From the NCBI GenBank assembly GCA_934646005.1, contig CAKUED010000006.1, positions 1 to 64,000 on the forward strand: DNA of 64,000 nt. Reading direction: 5' to 3'. This stretch comes from an uncultured Oscillospiraceae bacterium. Lineage in GTDB: Bacteria > Bacillota > Clostridia > Oscillospirales > Oscillospiraceae. This document shows, one piece after another, positions 42,687 to 50,901 of the stretch; positions within the stretch are counted from its first letter, which is position 1; each line of letters starts with the position of its first letter. The notes below the pieces were generated by a model. That model ran no database searches, was not told the origin of the DNA, and saw nothing but the letters and a program-made list of their open reading frames with translations. A program made the position numbers and the translations under genes.

Positions 42687-44270
42687 ATGAAACGACTTTT
42701 TGCGCTGCTTCTGGCGGCGGTATGTTTGCTCGGTCTGGCGGCGTGCGCGAAGCAGCCCGCAGCGAGCGAGACGAAGGACAGCGTGGTCATCGCCATCGGC
42801 TCTGAGCCGGAGACGCTCGACCCCACGCAGGGCTGGGGGCACGGCAGCGCGCCGATCGTGCAGAGCACGCTGGTCAAATACACGGCGCAGCTCACGTTTG
42901 AAAACGATCTGGCGACCGGGTATTCCCTCTCCGACGACGCGCTCGTCTGGACGTTTACGCTCCGCGACGACGCGAGCTTCACCGACGGCACGCCCGTCAC
43001 GGCGCAGGACGTCGCCTTTACGCTCGAGACCGCCAAGGCGGCGCAGGGCGCGGTCGATCTGACGTACATGGAGCGCGCCGAGGCGGTGGACGAGCACACG
43101 GTGCAGATCACGCTCTCGCAGCCGACGTCCATTTTCCTCAACACGCTCGCGTCGGTCGGCATCGTGCCGGAGCACGCGTATGACGAAAATTACGGGCGGA
43201 ATCCCATCGGCTCTGGTCCGTACAAATTCGTCGAATGGCGTCCGCAGGAGCAGATTTTATTCACCGCGAACGAGGATTACTACGGCGGCGCGCCCGCGAT
43301 CAAGAATGTAGCGGTCGTGTTCATGTCGGAGGACGCGGCGCTTGCCGCCGTGCAGGCGGGGCAGGTGGACGTCGCCTATTCCACCGCCACGCTCGGCAAG
43401 ACCGAGGTCAAGGGCTACCATGTGGAGGCGATCCAATCTGCCGACAACCGCGGCTTCACGCTGCCCGTCCTGCCCGACATAGGCGAGACGTCCGAGTCTG
43501 GCGCACCCATCGGCAACAATGTGACGTGCAATCTGGAAATTCGGCAGGCGATCGCCTACGCCATCGACCGGCAGCAGATCGCCGACACCGTGCTGAACGG
43601 CTTCGGCCGCCCGGCGTATTCCGAAAACGACTCCATGCCGTGGAATAACCCCGAGGTCAAGATCGATACCGACGTCGCATACGCGAAAAAGCTGCTGGCG
43701 GACGCCGGCTGGGCGGACACCGACGGCGACGGGATCGTGGAAAAGGACGGGCTGAAGGCATCGTTCCGCTGCGTGTACCCGGCGGGCGACTCCGTGCGGC
43801 AGGCGGTCGGCATGGCGGCGGCGGAGCAGGTCAAAAGCATCGGCATCGAGATCACCGTGGAGGGCATGAGCTGGGACGAGATCATGCGCGTGATGTTCTC
43901 CGAGGCGGTCGTGATGGGCTGGGGCTCGGCGAGCCCGAACGAGACGTATTACCTCTACCGCTCCGAGGGCGCGCTGCTGGATGATTTCTACAACCCCGAG
44001 GGCTACCAGAGCGAGCTGACGGACGGATACCTGAACGCCGCGATGCAGGCGCGCACGGCGGAGGAAGCGAACGAATACTGGAAGCTGGTGCAGTGGGACG
44101 GTGCGGACGGCACGTCCATGCGCGGGCAGTGCCCGTGGGTGTGGATCGTGAATCTGGACCATGTGACATATGTGCGCGACGGGCTGTCGATCGGGCAGCA
44201 GCCCATCCACGGACACGGGCACGGTCTGCCGCTCATTCAGAATTTGCAGGAGTGGCATTGGGGCGCATAA
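42687..44270 (+). CDS. nikA: ABC substrate-binding lipoprotein, nickel/peptide type
   Basis: This 527-residue extracellular binding protein has a lipoprotein signal (MKRLFALLLAAVCLLGLAAC, lipobox LAAC). The SBP family 5 fold is clear: DSVVIAIGSEPETLDPTQGW, FTLRDDASFTDGTPVTAQDV, NPIGSGPYKFVEW and IRQAIAYAIDRQQIADTVLNG. The C-terminus carries an unusual HGHGHG run near residue 510 that could help bind metal or a metal chelate. Family 5 proteins bind peptides, Ni-histidine or other ligands. The lar genes 3 kb away favour nickel, but that is inference. ATG 42687 follows GGGAG. The rest of the transporter lies beyond an intervening repeat array. Confidence 0.8.
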   Translation: MKRLFALLLAAVCLLGLAACAKQPAASETKDSVVIAIGSEPETLDPTQGWGHGSAPIVQSTLVKYTAQLTFENDLATGYSLSDDALVWTFTLRDDASFTDGTPVTAQDVAFTLETAKAAQGAVDLTYMERAEAVDEHTVQITLSQPTSIFLNTLASVGIVPEHAYDENYGRNPIGSGPYKFVEWRPQEQILFTANEDYYGGAPAIKNVAVVFMSEDAALAAVQAGQVDVAYSTATLGKTEVKGYHVEAIQSADNRGFTLPVLPDIGETSESGAPIGNNVTCNLEIRQAIAYAIDRQQIADTVLNGFGRPAYSENDSMPWNNPEVKIDTDVAYAKKLLADAGWADTDGDGIVEKDGLKASFRCVYPAGDSVRQAVGMAAAEQVKSIGIEITVEGMSWDEIMRVMFSEAVVMGWGSASPNETYYLYRSEGALLDDFYNPEGYQSELTDGYLNAAMQARTAEEANEYWKLVQWDGADGTSMRGQCPWVWIVNLDHVTYVRDGLSIGQQPIHGHGHGLPLIQNLQEWHWGA

Positions 44271-44275
44271 TTGCG

Positions 44276-44964
44276 CAGGGGCGGGGCTTGCCCCGCCCGC
44301 GCAGAACGCACGGACAAATTTGTATACGTTTTCGGCGAAAACGCACAACGCTCTGTAGGGGCGGACGCCTCTGTCCGCCCGTTTGGGCAATGACAAATTT
44401 GCCGCAACGTTTCGTAAAAACGAAAATGCGTCCTGCACGGGTCGATGTGGGCATCGACCCCTACAAACATTTTGCAGATTTGCACTGGTGCATTCGTTTT
44501 TGCGGGTGCATCCTGCCGGGTGGACAGGGTCGTCCGCCCCTACGGGTGCATACCGTTCCGCATTGGCGTGTGCGGATTTGCAGCGTCGTATCGCCGGGAG
44601 GGGTAGAACCCCTCCCCTACGCAAATTTGGTGATTGTTGCAATTTACCGTAAACCGTGCGATTTTGCGGGCGCGGCGTGCGGGGAGAGCGCGGCATCGAC
44701 CCCTACAAACATTTTGCGGATTTGCCGGGGTGCATTCGTTTTTGCGGGTGCGTGCCGCCGGGCGGACAGGGTCGTCCGCCCCTACAGAGAATTTTACGAT
44801 TTCGCCGAGGGTGTACGATTTTGCGAGTACATTCTGCCGGGAGGGGTAGAACCCCTCCCCTACGGCATTTCTGGCAGATTTTACGGATTCGCATTGGTGT
44901 ATCCATATTTGTAATGTTTTTCTGCGCGGGCGGGGCAAGCCCCGCCCCTACGTTACGACGAAAA
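44276..44964 (+). repeat. Family 1 array, rearranged and extended, inside the nickel transporter operon
   Basis: In order: C 44276-44299, A 44355-44380, B' 44439-44464, A' 44518-44543, C' 44596-44620, B'' variant 44680-44705, A' 44760-44785, C' 44839-44863 and a closing C' with TACGTTACGACGAAAA (44928-44965). The set B-type, A', C' is repeated, as if a half-array had been duplicated. It separates the substrate-binding gene from the permease genes. No gene is seen in it. Confidence 0.85.
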
Positions 44965-44988
44965 TCCTACCCGGAATGGAGAACGATC

Positions 44989-45984
44989 ATGAACCACCCC
45001 CTCCCCCGCCTTTTGCGGATCTTCTTAAAAAACTGCCTCCGCATGGCGGCGCTTTTGCTGGCGGTGAGCATCATCGCCTTTGCGCTCGTGAGCGCGTCGC
45101 CGGTTGACCCGGTACAGCAGTATATCCTGGGGCTGGGCAGCGCCATTTCGCCGGAGCAGCGGGCGCAGATCGAGGCGTACTGGGGCGCGGATGTGCCGCC
45201 GGTGCAGCGGTATCTCAACTGGCTGCGCGACATTTTGCGCGGCGACCTTGGGCAGTCGTCGATCTACCGCCGCCCTGTGGCGGACGTGATCGGCGAGCGC
45301 TTCGGCGCGTCGCTGGCGCTGATGCTCTGCGCGTGGGTGCTCGCGGGCGTGATCGGCTTTGCCGCCGGGTGCGTCATGGGGATGCACAAGGACCGCGCGG
45401 CGGATAAGATCCTCAAAAAGATCTGCTACGTCCTCTCGTCCGTGCCCACGTTCTGGCTGGGGCTGCTGTTTTTGCTGATTTTTGCGGTGTGGCTGGGGTG
45501 GTTTCCCGTCGGGTTCTCCGCGCCGGTGGGCGTTTTGAGCGGGAACGTCACCCTCTGGCAGAAGCTCCACCATCTGCTGCTGCCCGCGCTGACGCTCAGC
45601 CTGACCTCGTTTGCGAACATCGCGCTGCACACGCGGCAGAAGCTCGTGGAGGTTTTGTCGAGTGAGTACGTCCTCTTTGCGCGGGCGCGGGGCGAGTTGC
45701 CGCGCGAAATTCTGCGGCGGCACGGGCTGCGCAACATCCTCATCCCGGCGCTGACGCTGCAATTTGCGTCGTTTGCGGAGCTGTTCGGCGGGTCTGTTCT
45801 GGCGGAGAACGTGTTCAGCTATCCGGGTCTCGGCAGCGCCGCGGCGGCGGCGGGCTTGCAGGGCGATGTGCCGCTGCTGCTGGGCATCACGCTGTTTTCG
45901 GCGCTGTTCGTGAGCGTGGGCAATCTGATCGCCGACCTTCTTTACGGCGTGGTCGATCCGCGCGTGCGGGAGGTGGGAGCATGA
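44989..45984 (+). CDS. nikB: ABC transporter permease, NikB/DppB type
   Basis: This 331-residue integral membrane protein forms half of the import channel. An N-terminal helix, a large external loop (about 40-90, VDPVQQYILGLGSAISPEQ), and further helices from about residue 100 fit the family. The ATPase-docking loop is visible as FARARGELPREILRRHGLRNILIPALT near 230, followed by LAENVFSYPGLGSAAAAAGL. ATG 44989 has GGAATGGAGA upstream; a longer frame through the repeat array is rejected. The stop overlaps the next start (ATGA). Confidence 0.85.
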   Translation: MNHPLPRLLRIFLKNCLRMAALLLAVSIIAFALVSASPVDPVQQYILGLGSAISPEQRAQIEAYWGADVPPVQRYLNWLRDILRGDLGQSSIYRRPVADVIGERFGASLALMLCAWVLAGVIGFAAGCVMGMHKDRAADKILKKICYVLSSVPTFWLGLLFLLIFAVWLGWFPVGFSAPVGVLSGNVTLWQKLHHLLLPALTLSLTSFANIALHTRQKLVEVLSSEYVLFARARGELPREILRRHGLRNILIPALTLQFASFAELFGGSVLAENVFSYPGLGSAAAAAGLQGDVPLLLGITLFSALFVSVGNLIADLLYGVVDPRVREVGA

Positions 45985-46805
45985 AAAAACGCAACCGCCG
46001 GGAAAAAACGGTCATTCTCACAGCCATCCTTGCGGCGCTGCTCGCCGCCATCTACGCCTGCGGGCTGCTCATCCCGGACTCTGCCGTGGCGGGGAGCTTT
46101 CTCAGCGCCAAGCTGCCGCCGAGCCTTGCGCACCCGTTCGGCACGGACGCGCTGGGGCGCGATCTGCTTTTGCGCACGCTCAAGGGGCTGTCCGTCAGCA
46201 TGACGGTGGGGCTCGCGGCGTCGGGCATCAGCGCGGTCATCGCGGTGCTCGTCGGCATCGCCGCCGCGACGGGCTCGAAGCGGCTGGACGCCGTCATCAA
46301 CTGGGTCATCGACCTGGTGATGGGCGTGCCGCACATGATCCTGATTATTTTGATCTCCTTCGCGCTGGGGCGCGGTCTTACGGGGCTGCTCGTGGGCGTC
46401 GCCGCGACGCACTGGTGCTCGCTCGCGCGGCTCGTGCGCGGAGAGGTCTTGCAGCTTCGCGCGCAGCAGTATGTGGCGGTGTCGCGCAGGCTCGGAAAAT
46501 CGGGCGGCTGGATCCTGCGGCATCATCTGCTGCCGCACCTTGCGCCGCAGTTTTTCGTCGGGCTGGTGCTGATGTTCCCGCACGCGATTTTGCACGAGGC
46601 GTCGGTGTCGTTCCTCGGCTTTGGGCTGCCGCCGGAGCAGGCGGCGATCGGCATTATTTTGTCGGAGAGTATGCGGTATCTGTCCGCCGGGATGTGGTGG
46701 AGCGCGGTGCTGCCGGGGCTGACACTCGTAGCGCTCGTGCTGCTGGCAGACAAGCTCGCCGATCATCTGCGCACTTTGATCGACCCCTATACGGCTCAGG
46801 AGTGA
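45981..46805 (+). CDS. nikC: ABC transporter permease, NikC/DppC type
   Basis: This 274-residue permease pairs with the preceding one. An N-terminal helix, then HPFGTDALGRDLLLRTLKG near residue 50 (the typical DppC/NikC entry) and helices through the middle are seen. The docking loop VAVSRRLGKSGGWILRHHLLPHL is near 160-185, and the closing GFGLPPEQAAIGIILSESM is typical of the family. It is translationally coupled to nikB and followed within 6 bases by the ATPase genes. Ligand assignment follows the operon rather than this subunit. Confidence 0.88.
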   Translation: MKKRNRREKTVILTAILAALLAAIYACGLLIPDSAVAGSFLSAKLPPSLAHPFGTDALGRDLLLRTLKGLSVSMTVGLAASGISAVIAVLVGIAAATGSKRLDAVINWVIDLVMGVPHMILIILISFALGRGLTGLLVGVAATHWCSLARLVRGEVLQLRAQQYVAVSRRLGKSGGWILRHHLLPHLAPQFFVGLVLMFPHAILHEASVSFLGFGLPPEQAAIGIILSESMRYLSAGMWWSAVLPGLTLVALVLLADKLADHLRTLIDPYTAQE

Positions 46806-46811
46806 ATTTTT

Positions 46812-47747
46812 ATGGAACAAAAGAAGGAAACGCTGCTGGAAATTCATGACCTGTCGGTCAGCTTTCGGATGTACACCCGCGCGCTGGAGCAGACGCAGCT
46901 TCGCGTGATCTCGAACCTGCACTTAACCGTCCGCCCGGGGCAGATCGTGGCGATCGCCGGGTCGTCGGGGTCGGGCAAAAGTCTGCTCGCGTCGGCGATT
47001 TTGGGTATTTTGCCGGAAAACGCCGTCGTGCAGGGGCATTTACATTATAAAGGGCAGGAGCTCACGCCCGCCATGCAGCAGCGCCTGCGCGGGCATGAGA
47101 TCGCGCTCGTGCCGCAATCTGTTGCGTATCTCGACCCGCTCATGAAGGTCGGCGCGCAGGCGGACGGCACGCTGCGCCCGAAGCCCACCGAAAAACGCGG
47201 AAAAATTTTCGACCGCCTGCATCTGCCGCCGCAGACGCCGCAGCTCTACCCGTTCCAGCTTTCGGGCGGCATGGCGCGGCGCGTGCTCGTGTCCACCGCG
47301 CTCATCACGGACGCGGAGCTCATCATCGCCGACGAGCCCACGCCCGGCATGAGCCTCGATCAGGCGCTGGAGGCGCTGCGGATGTTCCGCGAGCTGGCGG
47401 ACGCCGGCAAGGCGGTCATCCTCATCACGCACGACATTGACCTCGCCGTGGAATTTGCCGACCGCGTGGCGGTCTTTTACGCGGGCACGACCGTGGAGAC
47501 CGCCCCCGCCGCCGATTTTCGCGCCGGGGAGGACGCGCTGCGCCATCCGTATTCGCGCGCGCTCTGGCGGGCGCTGCCGCAGAACGGCTTTGCGCCCATC
47601 CCGGGCTTTCAGCCCTACGCCGGGAATCTGCCGACGGGCTGCCTGTTTGCGCCGCGCTGCCCGTATAAAACGGCGCGCTGCGAGCAGGAGCTGCCGCCCG
47701 TGCGCGAGGTGCGCGGCGGGGAAGTGAGGTGTTTTTATGGCGCTTGA
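46812..47747 (+). CDS. nikD: ABC transporter ATPase, NikD/DppD type
   Basis: This 311-residue ATPase powers import together with the next gene. Walker A is GSSGSGKSLLASAILG near residue 55, signature QLSGGMARRVLVSTALI near 155 and Walker B ELIIADEPTPGMS near 175, with the His switch LITHDIDLAVEFADRV near 208. The C-terminal extension TGCLFAPRCPYKTARCEQELPP is the Cys-rich tail typical of oligopeptide and nickel importers, which can carry an iron-sulfur cluster in some members. It overlaps the next gene by 11 bases. Confidence 0.88.
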   Translation: MEQKKETLLEIHDLSVSFRMYTRALEQTQLRVISNLHLTVRPGQIVAIAGSSGSGKSLLASAILGILPENAVVQGHLHYKGQELTPAMQQRLRGHEIALVPQSVAYLDPLMKVGAQADGTLRPKPTEKRGKIFDRLHLPPQTPQLYPFQLSGGMARRVLVSTALITDAELIIADEPTPGMSLDQALEALRMFRELADAGKAVILITHDIDLAVEFADRVAVFYAGTTVETAPAADFRAGEDALRHPYSRALWRALPQNGFAPIPGFQPYAGNLPTGCLFAPRCPYKTARCEQELPPVREVRGGEVRCFYGA

Positions 47748-48345
47748 GGCAAAAAACGTCTCGTTCCGCTACGAACCCCGACAGCCGTGGGTGCTGCAAA
47801 GTGTGTCGCTCAAATTAGAGCGCGGTGCGCGCACGGCGCTGTTCGCCCCCAGCGGCTACGGCAAAACGACGCTGGCGATGCTGCTGGCGGGGTATTTGCA
47901 GCCGACCGCGGGCGAGGTCCTGCTGGACGGCGCGCCGCTTCCCAAAACAGGCGTGTGCCCTGTGCAGCTCATCTGCCAGCACCCCGAAAAGGCGATCAAT
48001 CCGCGCTGGCGGCTGGCGCGCGTGCTGGAAGAGAGCGGCGCGCTGTCGGATTCGGTGCTGGATGCGTTCGGCATCGAGCGCGCCTGGCTCACGCGCTATC
48101 CCCGCGAGCTGTCCGGCGGCGAGCTGCAGCGCTTCTGCGTCGCCCGCGCCCTCATGAGCGGCGCGCAGTATTTAATTTGCGACGAGATCAGCACCATGCT
48201 GGACGTCATCACACAGGCGCAGATCTGGAACACCGTCCTCGCGGAGGCGGAAAAAAGAAACATGGCGATCCTGGCGGTGACGCATAATCGCAATCTGGCG
48301 GAGAGAATTGCCGAGAATACGATCGATCTGACGGAGCTTTCGTAG
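47737..48345 (+). CDS. nikE: ABC transporter ATPase, NikE/DppF type (short)
   Basis: This 202-residue ATPase is the second motor subunit. Walker A is FAPSGYGKTTLAMLLAG near residue 35, signature ELSGGELQRFCVARAL near 125 and Walker B YLICDEISTMLD near 149, with VTHNRNLAERI near 183. At 202 residues it is clearly shorter than the usual 260-330, ending right after the His switch and lacking the Cys-rich tail. Its stop lies next to the left end of a family 1 array (TTCGTCGTAATG at 48346), which may have replaced the original C-terminus; that is inference. Confidence 0.85.
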   Translation: MALEAKNVSFRYEPRQPWVLQSVSLKLERGARTALFAPSGYGKTTLAMLLAGYLQPTAGEVLLDGAPLPKTGVCPVQLICQHPEKAINPRWRLARVLEESGALSDSVLDAFGIERAWLTRYPRELSGGELQRFCVARALMSGAQYLICDEISTMLDVITQAQIWNTVLAEAEKRNMAILAVTHNRNLAERIAENTIDLTELS

Positions 48346-48838
48346 TTCGTCGTAATGTAGGGGAGGGGCTTGCCCCTCCCGGTTTTGTTTTTGCATTGCA
48401 CCTTGTAGGGGCGGACGACCCTGTCCGCCCGGCAGGACGCACCCACGAATATGTGCGTACCAATGCGAACAGGTATCATGTTTGTAGGGGTCGATGCCCA
48501 CATCGACCCGCATGGTAGGCACATTCGTTTTTATGATACGTTGCGGCAAATTCGTAATTGCCCAACGGGCGGACAGAGGCGTCCGCCCCTACAGAACATT
48601 TTACGTTTTTGCCGAACATCGTGTAATTTTGTGACTGCGCACCGCCGGGTCGATGTGGGCATCGACCCCTACGGACATTGTGCGTGGTCGCCGCTGGCGC
48701 GTCTGTGTTTACGGGTGCGTACCGCCGGGCGGACAGGGTCGTCCGCCCCTACGGGTGCGTTCGGGGGCGCATCGGTGCATTCAAATTTGCGGCGTTGTAC
48801 TGTGCGGGCGGGGCAGAACCCCGCCCCTACGCAATTTT
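48346..48838 (+). repeat. Family 1 hairpin array, seven modules (C-A-B-A'-B'-A'-C')
   Basis: TTCGTCGTAATG (48346-48357) directly follows the nikE stop. C, A near 48404, B near 48484, A' near 48568, B' near 48647, a second A' near 48727 and C' near 48806 follow at about 80-bp steps. It differs from the six-module form by the extra A'. No right TACGACGAA end is present. No gene is seen between it and the next promoter. Confidence 0.85.
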
Positions 48839-48856
48839 GGGAGTTTTTGCGGTATC

Positions 48857-48885
48857 TTTACATTATGGCGCAAGTGTGCTAGAAT
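48857..48885 (+). promoter_or_regulatory. Promoter of the GNAT gene
   Basis: TTTACA at 48857-48862, a 17-base spacer and TAGAAT at 48880-48885, only 23 bases before the start codon. Confidence 0.7.
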
Positions 48886-48908
48886 GGCTGCGGTTTGGGG
48901 GCGTTTGT

Positions 48909-49418
48909 ATGATCGAGATTCGGGATGCGGCCGTTTCTGACGCGGCGGGGATCTTGGCGGTCTATGCGCCGTATGTGGAAAAAACGGCGGTGAGCTTTGA
49001 ATTTGATGTGCCGACCGTGGCGGAATTTGCCGCGCGCATTGCGCACACGTTGGAGCGCTATCCTTATATCACCCTGTGGGACGATGGCGAGCTGATGGGC
49101 TACGCCTACGCCGGGCCGCTGAAGGATCGGCGGGCGTATGACTGCTCGGCGGAGGTCACGATCTATCTGCGGCAGGACGTTCGCCGGCGCGGCTATGGGC
49201 GGATGCTCTACGCCGGGCTGGAGGCGCGCCTGAAAACCATCGGCGTGCGGCGGGCGTATGCGTGCATCGCCATCCCGAACGGGGACGACCCGTACCTCAC
49301 GATGGACAGCCCGCGTTTTCACGAAAAAATGGGCTACCGCCGCGTGGGCTTTTTTGAAAACTGCGCCGAAAAATTCGGGCGCGGCTACTCCATGGCGTAT
49401 TACGAAAAAATTCTCTGA
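48909..49418 (+). CDS. GNAT N-acetyltransferase, phosphinothricin acetyltransferase-like
   Basis: This 169-residue enzyme transfers an acetyl group from acetyl-CoA to an amine. It begins IEIRDAAVSDAAGILAVYAPYV, and FEFDVPTVAEFAARI follows. The CoA-binding motif A is EVTIYLRQDVRRRGYGRMLY near residue 80-100, and the closing FHEKMGYRRVGFFENCAEKFGR matches the phosphinothricin/amino acid N-acetyltransferase (Pat/YwnH) subfamily. Such proteins often detoxify glutamine-synthetase inhibitors, but natural substrates vary. It is a single gene with its own promoter. Confidence 0.9.
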   Translation: MIEIRDAAVSDAAGILAVYAPYVEKTAVSFEFDVPTVAEFAARIAHTLERYPYITLWDDGELMGYAYAGPLKDRRAYDCSAEVTIYLRQDVRRRGYGRMLYAGLEARLKTIGVRRAYACIAIPNGDDPYLTMDSPRFHEKMGYRRVGFFENCAEKFGRGYSMAYYEKIL

Positions 49419-49480
49419 CCGTTTGGCGGTTTTCGCGGAAAAATGGACGGTTTTTCTCCGCTTTTCCGGCAAACTGCGCC

Positions 49481-49509
49481 TGTACAAAACGATTTTTCTC
49501 TGTTATAAT
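49481..49509 (+). promoter_or_regulatory. Promoter of the GlmU-like gene
   Basis: TGTACA at 49481-49486, a 17-base spacer and TATAAT at 49504-49509. Confidence 0.7.
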
Positions 49510-49543
49510 AAAGCTGAACGTATGATCGGAGGGAGAGAGGGCT

Positions 49544-50737
49544 ATGTCTGAACTGTCTGCAATCGTATTTGTGCCGGACGACACCGGCAAGACCGGCTAT
49601 GACCGTCCGATGATGCTGCAAAATATTATGGGTACGCCTCTGCTCACCTGGCTGGCAAACGCATTGCTCGCCGGGGGCGTCGGGCGTTTCTTTTTGGTCT
49701 GCCATGAGCGCTTTAAGCGCGAGGCGCGCGCGTGCTTCCCGGAGGACGTCGAGTTCCGCTGCCCGGCGGCGGACTGCGTGTCGGACGAGCTGCACGTCTT
49801 TTTGTCCACCGCCGAGGAATCGGAGGAGGAGCTGATCGTGGTGACGGGTCCGGCGGTCATTCTGCCGTTTGCCATCGACGATGAGCCGGACGGCGCGCCG
49901 CTGGAGAGCAACGTCACGTCCGTGCGCCGGCAGGCGCTGATGGACGCGCTGGACGACAAATTCATCTTTACAGAGTTCCTCAGAGAGCACGGCGTGCCGT
50001 ACACCGACCGCGACGGCGTGTATGCCGTCTCGTCCATGCAGGAGCTGCCGCACTGGCAGCCGGTTTTGGGGCTTGCCCATCTGGAGCAGCTCGCGCGGCA
50101 GGGCGTGGAAATTTGGGACTACAACAACACCTACGTCGATCCGACGGTGTCGGTCGGCGCGGGGACGGCGCTGCTGCCCGGGACGATCCTGCGCGGCGGC
50201 ACGCGCGTCGGCAAAAACTGCACCATCGGTCCTGACACGTTTTTGGAGGACGTGCGCGTGGGCGACGGCTCGTCTGTGCGCGCGACGCACGCGTTTTCCT
50301 CCACCATCGGCTATGACGCGCAGGTCGGACCGTTCGCGTACATCCGCCCCGGCTCGACGATCGGAAACGGCGTGAAGGTCGGCGATTTTGTGGAGGTCAA
50401 GAACTCCGTGGTCGGCGACGGGACGAAGATCGCGCACCTGACGTATGTGGGCGACAGCGACGTGGGCGAGCGGGTGAATTTCGGCTGCGGCACGGTCACG
50501 GTCAACTACGACCGCGCGCAGAAGCACCGCACCGTCATCGGAAACGATGCCTTCATCGGCTGCAACACGAACCTTGTCGCGCCCGTGACGGTGGGCGACG
50601 GGGCGTACACCGCCGCAGGGTCTACCATCACCGAGGATGTGCCGGCGCAGGCGCTGGCGGTGGCGCGCGCGCACCAGTCCAACAAAAAGGACTGGGCGGC
50701 AAAGCACAAGCTCAAGCAGCCGAAGCCCGAGGGCTGA
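49544..50737 (+). CDS. GlmU-like protein with degenerate pyrophosphorylase domain
   Basis: This 397-residue protein resembles GlmU, which makes UDP-GlcNAc in two steps. The C-terminal left-handed beta-helix (about 190-375) is intact: GDFVEVKNSVVGDGTKIAHL, TYVGDSDVGERVNFG, TVTVNYDRAQKHRTVIG and AGSTITEDVP contain the acetyltransferase His, Asn-Tyr-Asp and Lys positions. The N-terminal domain is abnormal. Where GlmU has LAAGxGTRM, this has VPDDTGKTGYDRPMM, and the domain is about 50 residues short. It may only acetylate glucosamine-1-phosphate or a different sugar. GGAGGGAGAG precedes the ATG. prs follows. Confidence 0.8.
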   Translation: MSELSAIVFVPDDTGKTGYDRPMMLQNIMGTPLLTWLANALLAGGVGRFFLVCHERFKREARACFPEDVEFRCPAADCVSDELHVFLSTAEESEEELIVVTGPAVILPFAIDDEPDGAPLESNVTSVRRQALMDALDDKFIFTEFLREHGVPYTDRDGVYAVSSMQELPHWQPVLGLAHLEQLARQGVEIWDYNNTYVDPTVSVGAGTALLPGTILRGGTRVGKNCTIGPDTFLEDVRVGDGSSVRATHAFSSTIGYDAQVGPFAYIRPGSTIGNGVKVGDFVEVKNSVVGDGTKIAHLTYVGDSDVGERVNFGCGTVTVNYDRAQKHRTVIGNDAFIGCNTNLVAPVTVGDGAYTAAGSTITEDVPAQALAVARAHQSNKKDWAAKHKLKQPKPEG

Positions 50738-50739
50738 CG

Positions 50740-50810
50740 GGCGATTTATATATAGTATACATAGCTCTTTTAGAGCTTTGTGATATAAAGAATATCAAAA
50801 CCAGAACAGA
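50740..50810. other. AT-rich inverted-repeat patch before prs
   Basis: A 70-base AT-rich island in otherwise GC-rich DNA holds TATATATAGTATACATAGC, the hairpin AGCTCTTTTAGAGCT and GATATAAAGAATATC. It could contain the prs promoter or a weak terminator for the GlmU-like gene. No clean -35/-10 pair with 16-18 spacing was found. Confidence 0.45.
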
Positions 50811-50901
50811 CTAACAGGAAACGAAAAATAGGCTGTGCAGCCCGACGGGCAGTATTGGCGGGCGGGATGCACTGCCGAAAGAAAAAGAGGGGTAATTTCA
50901 T

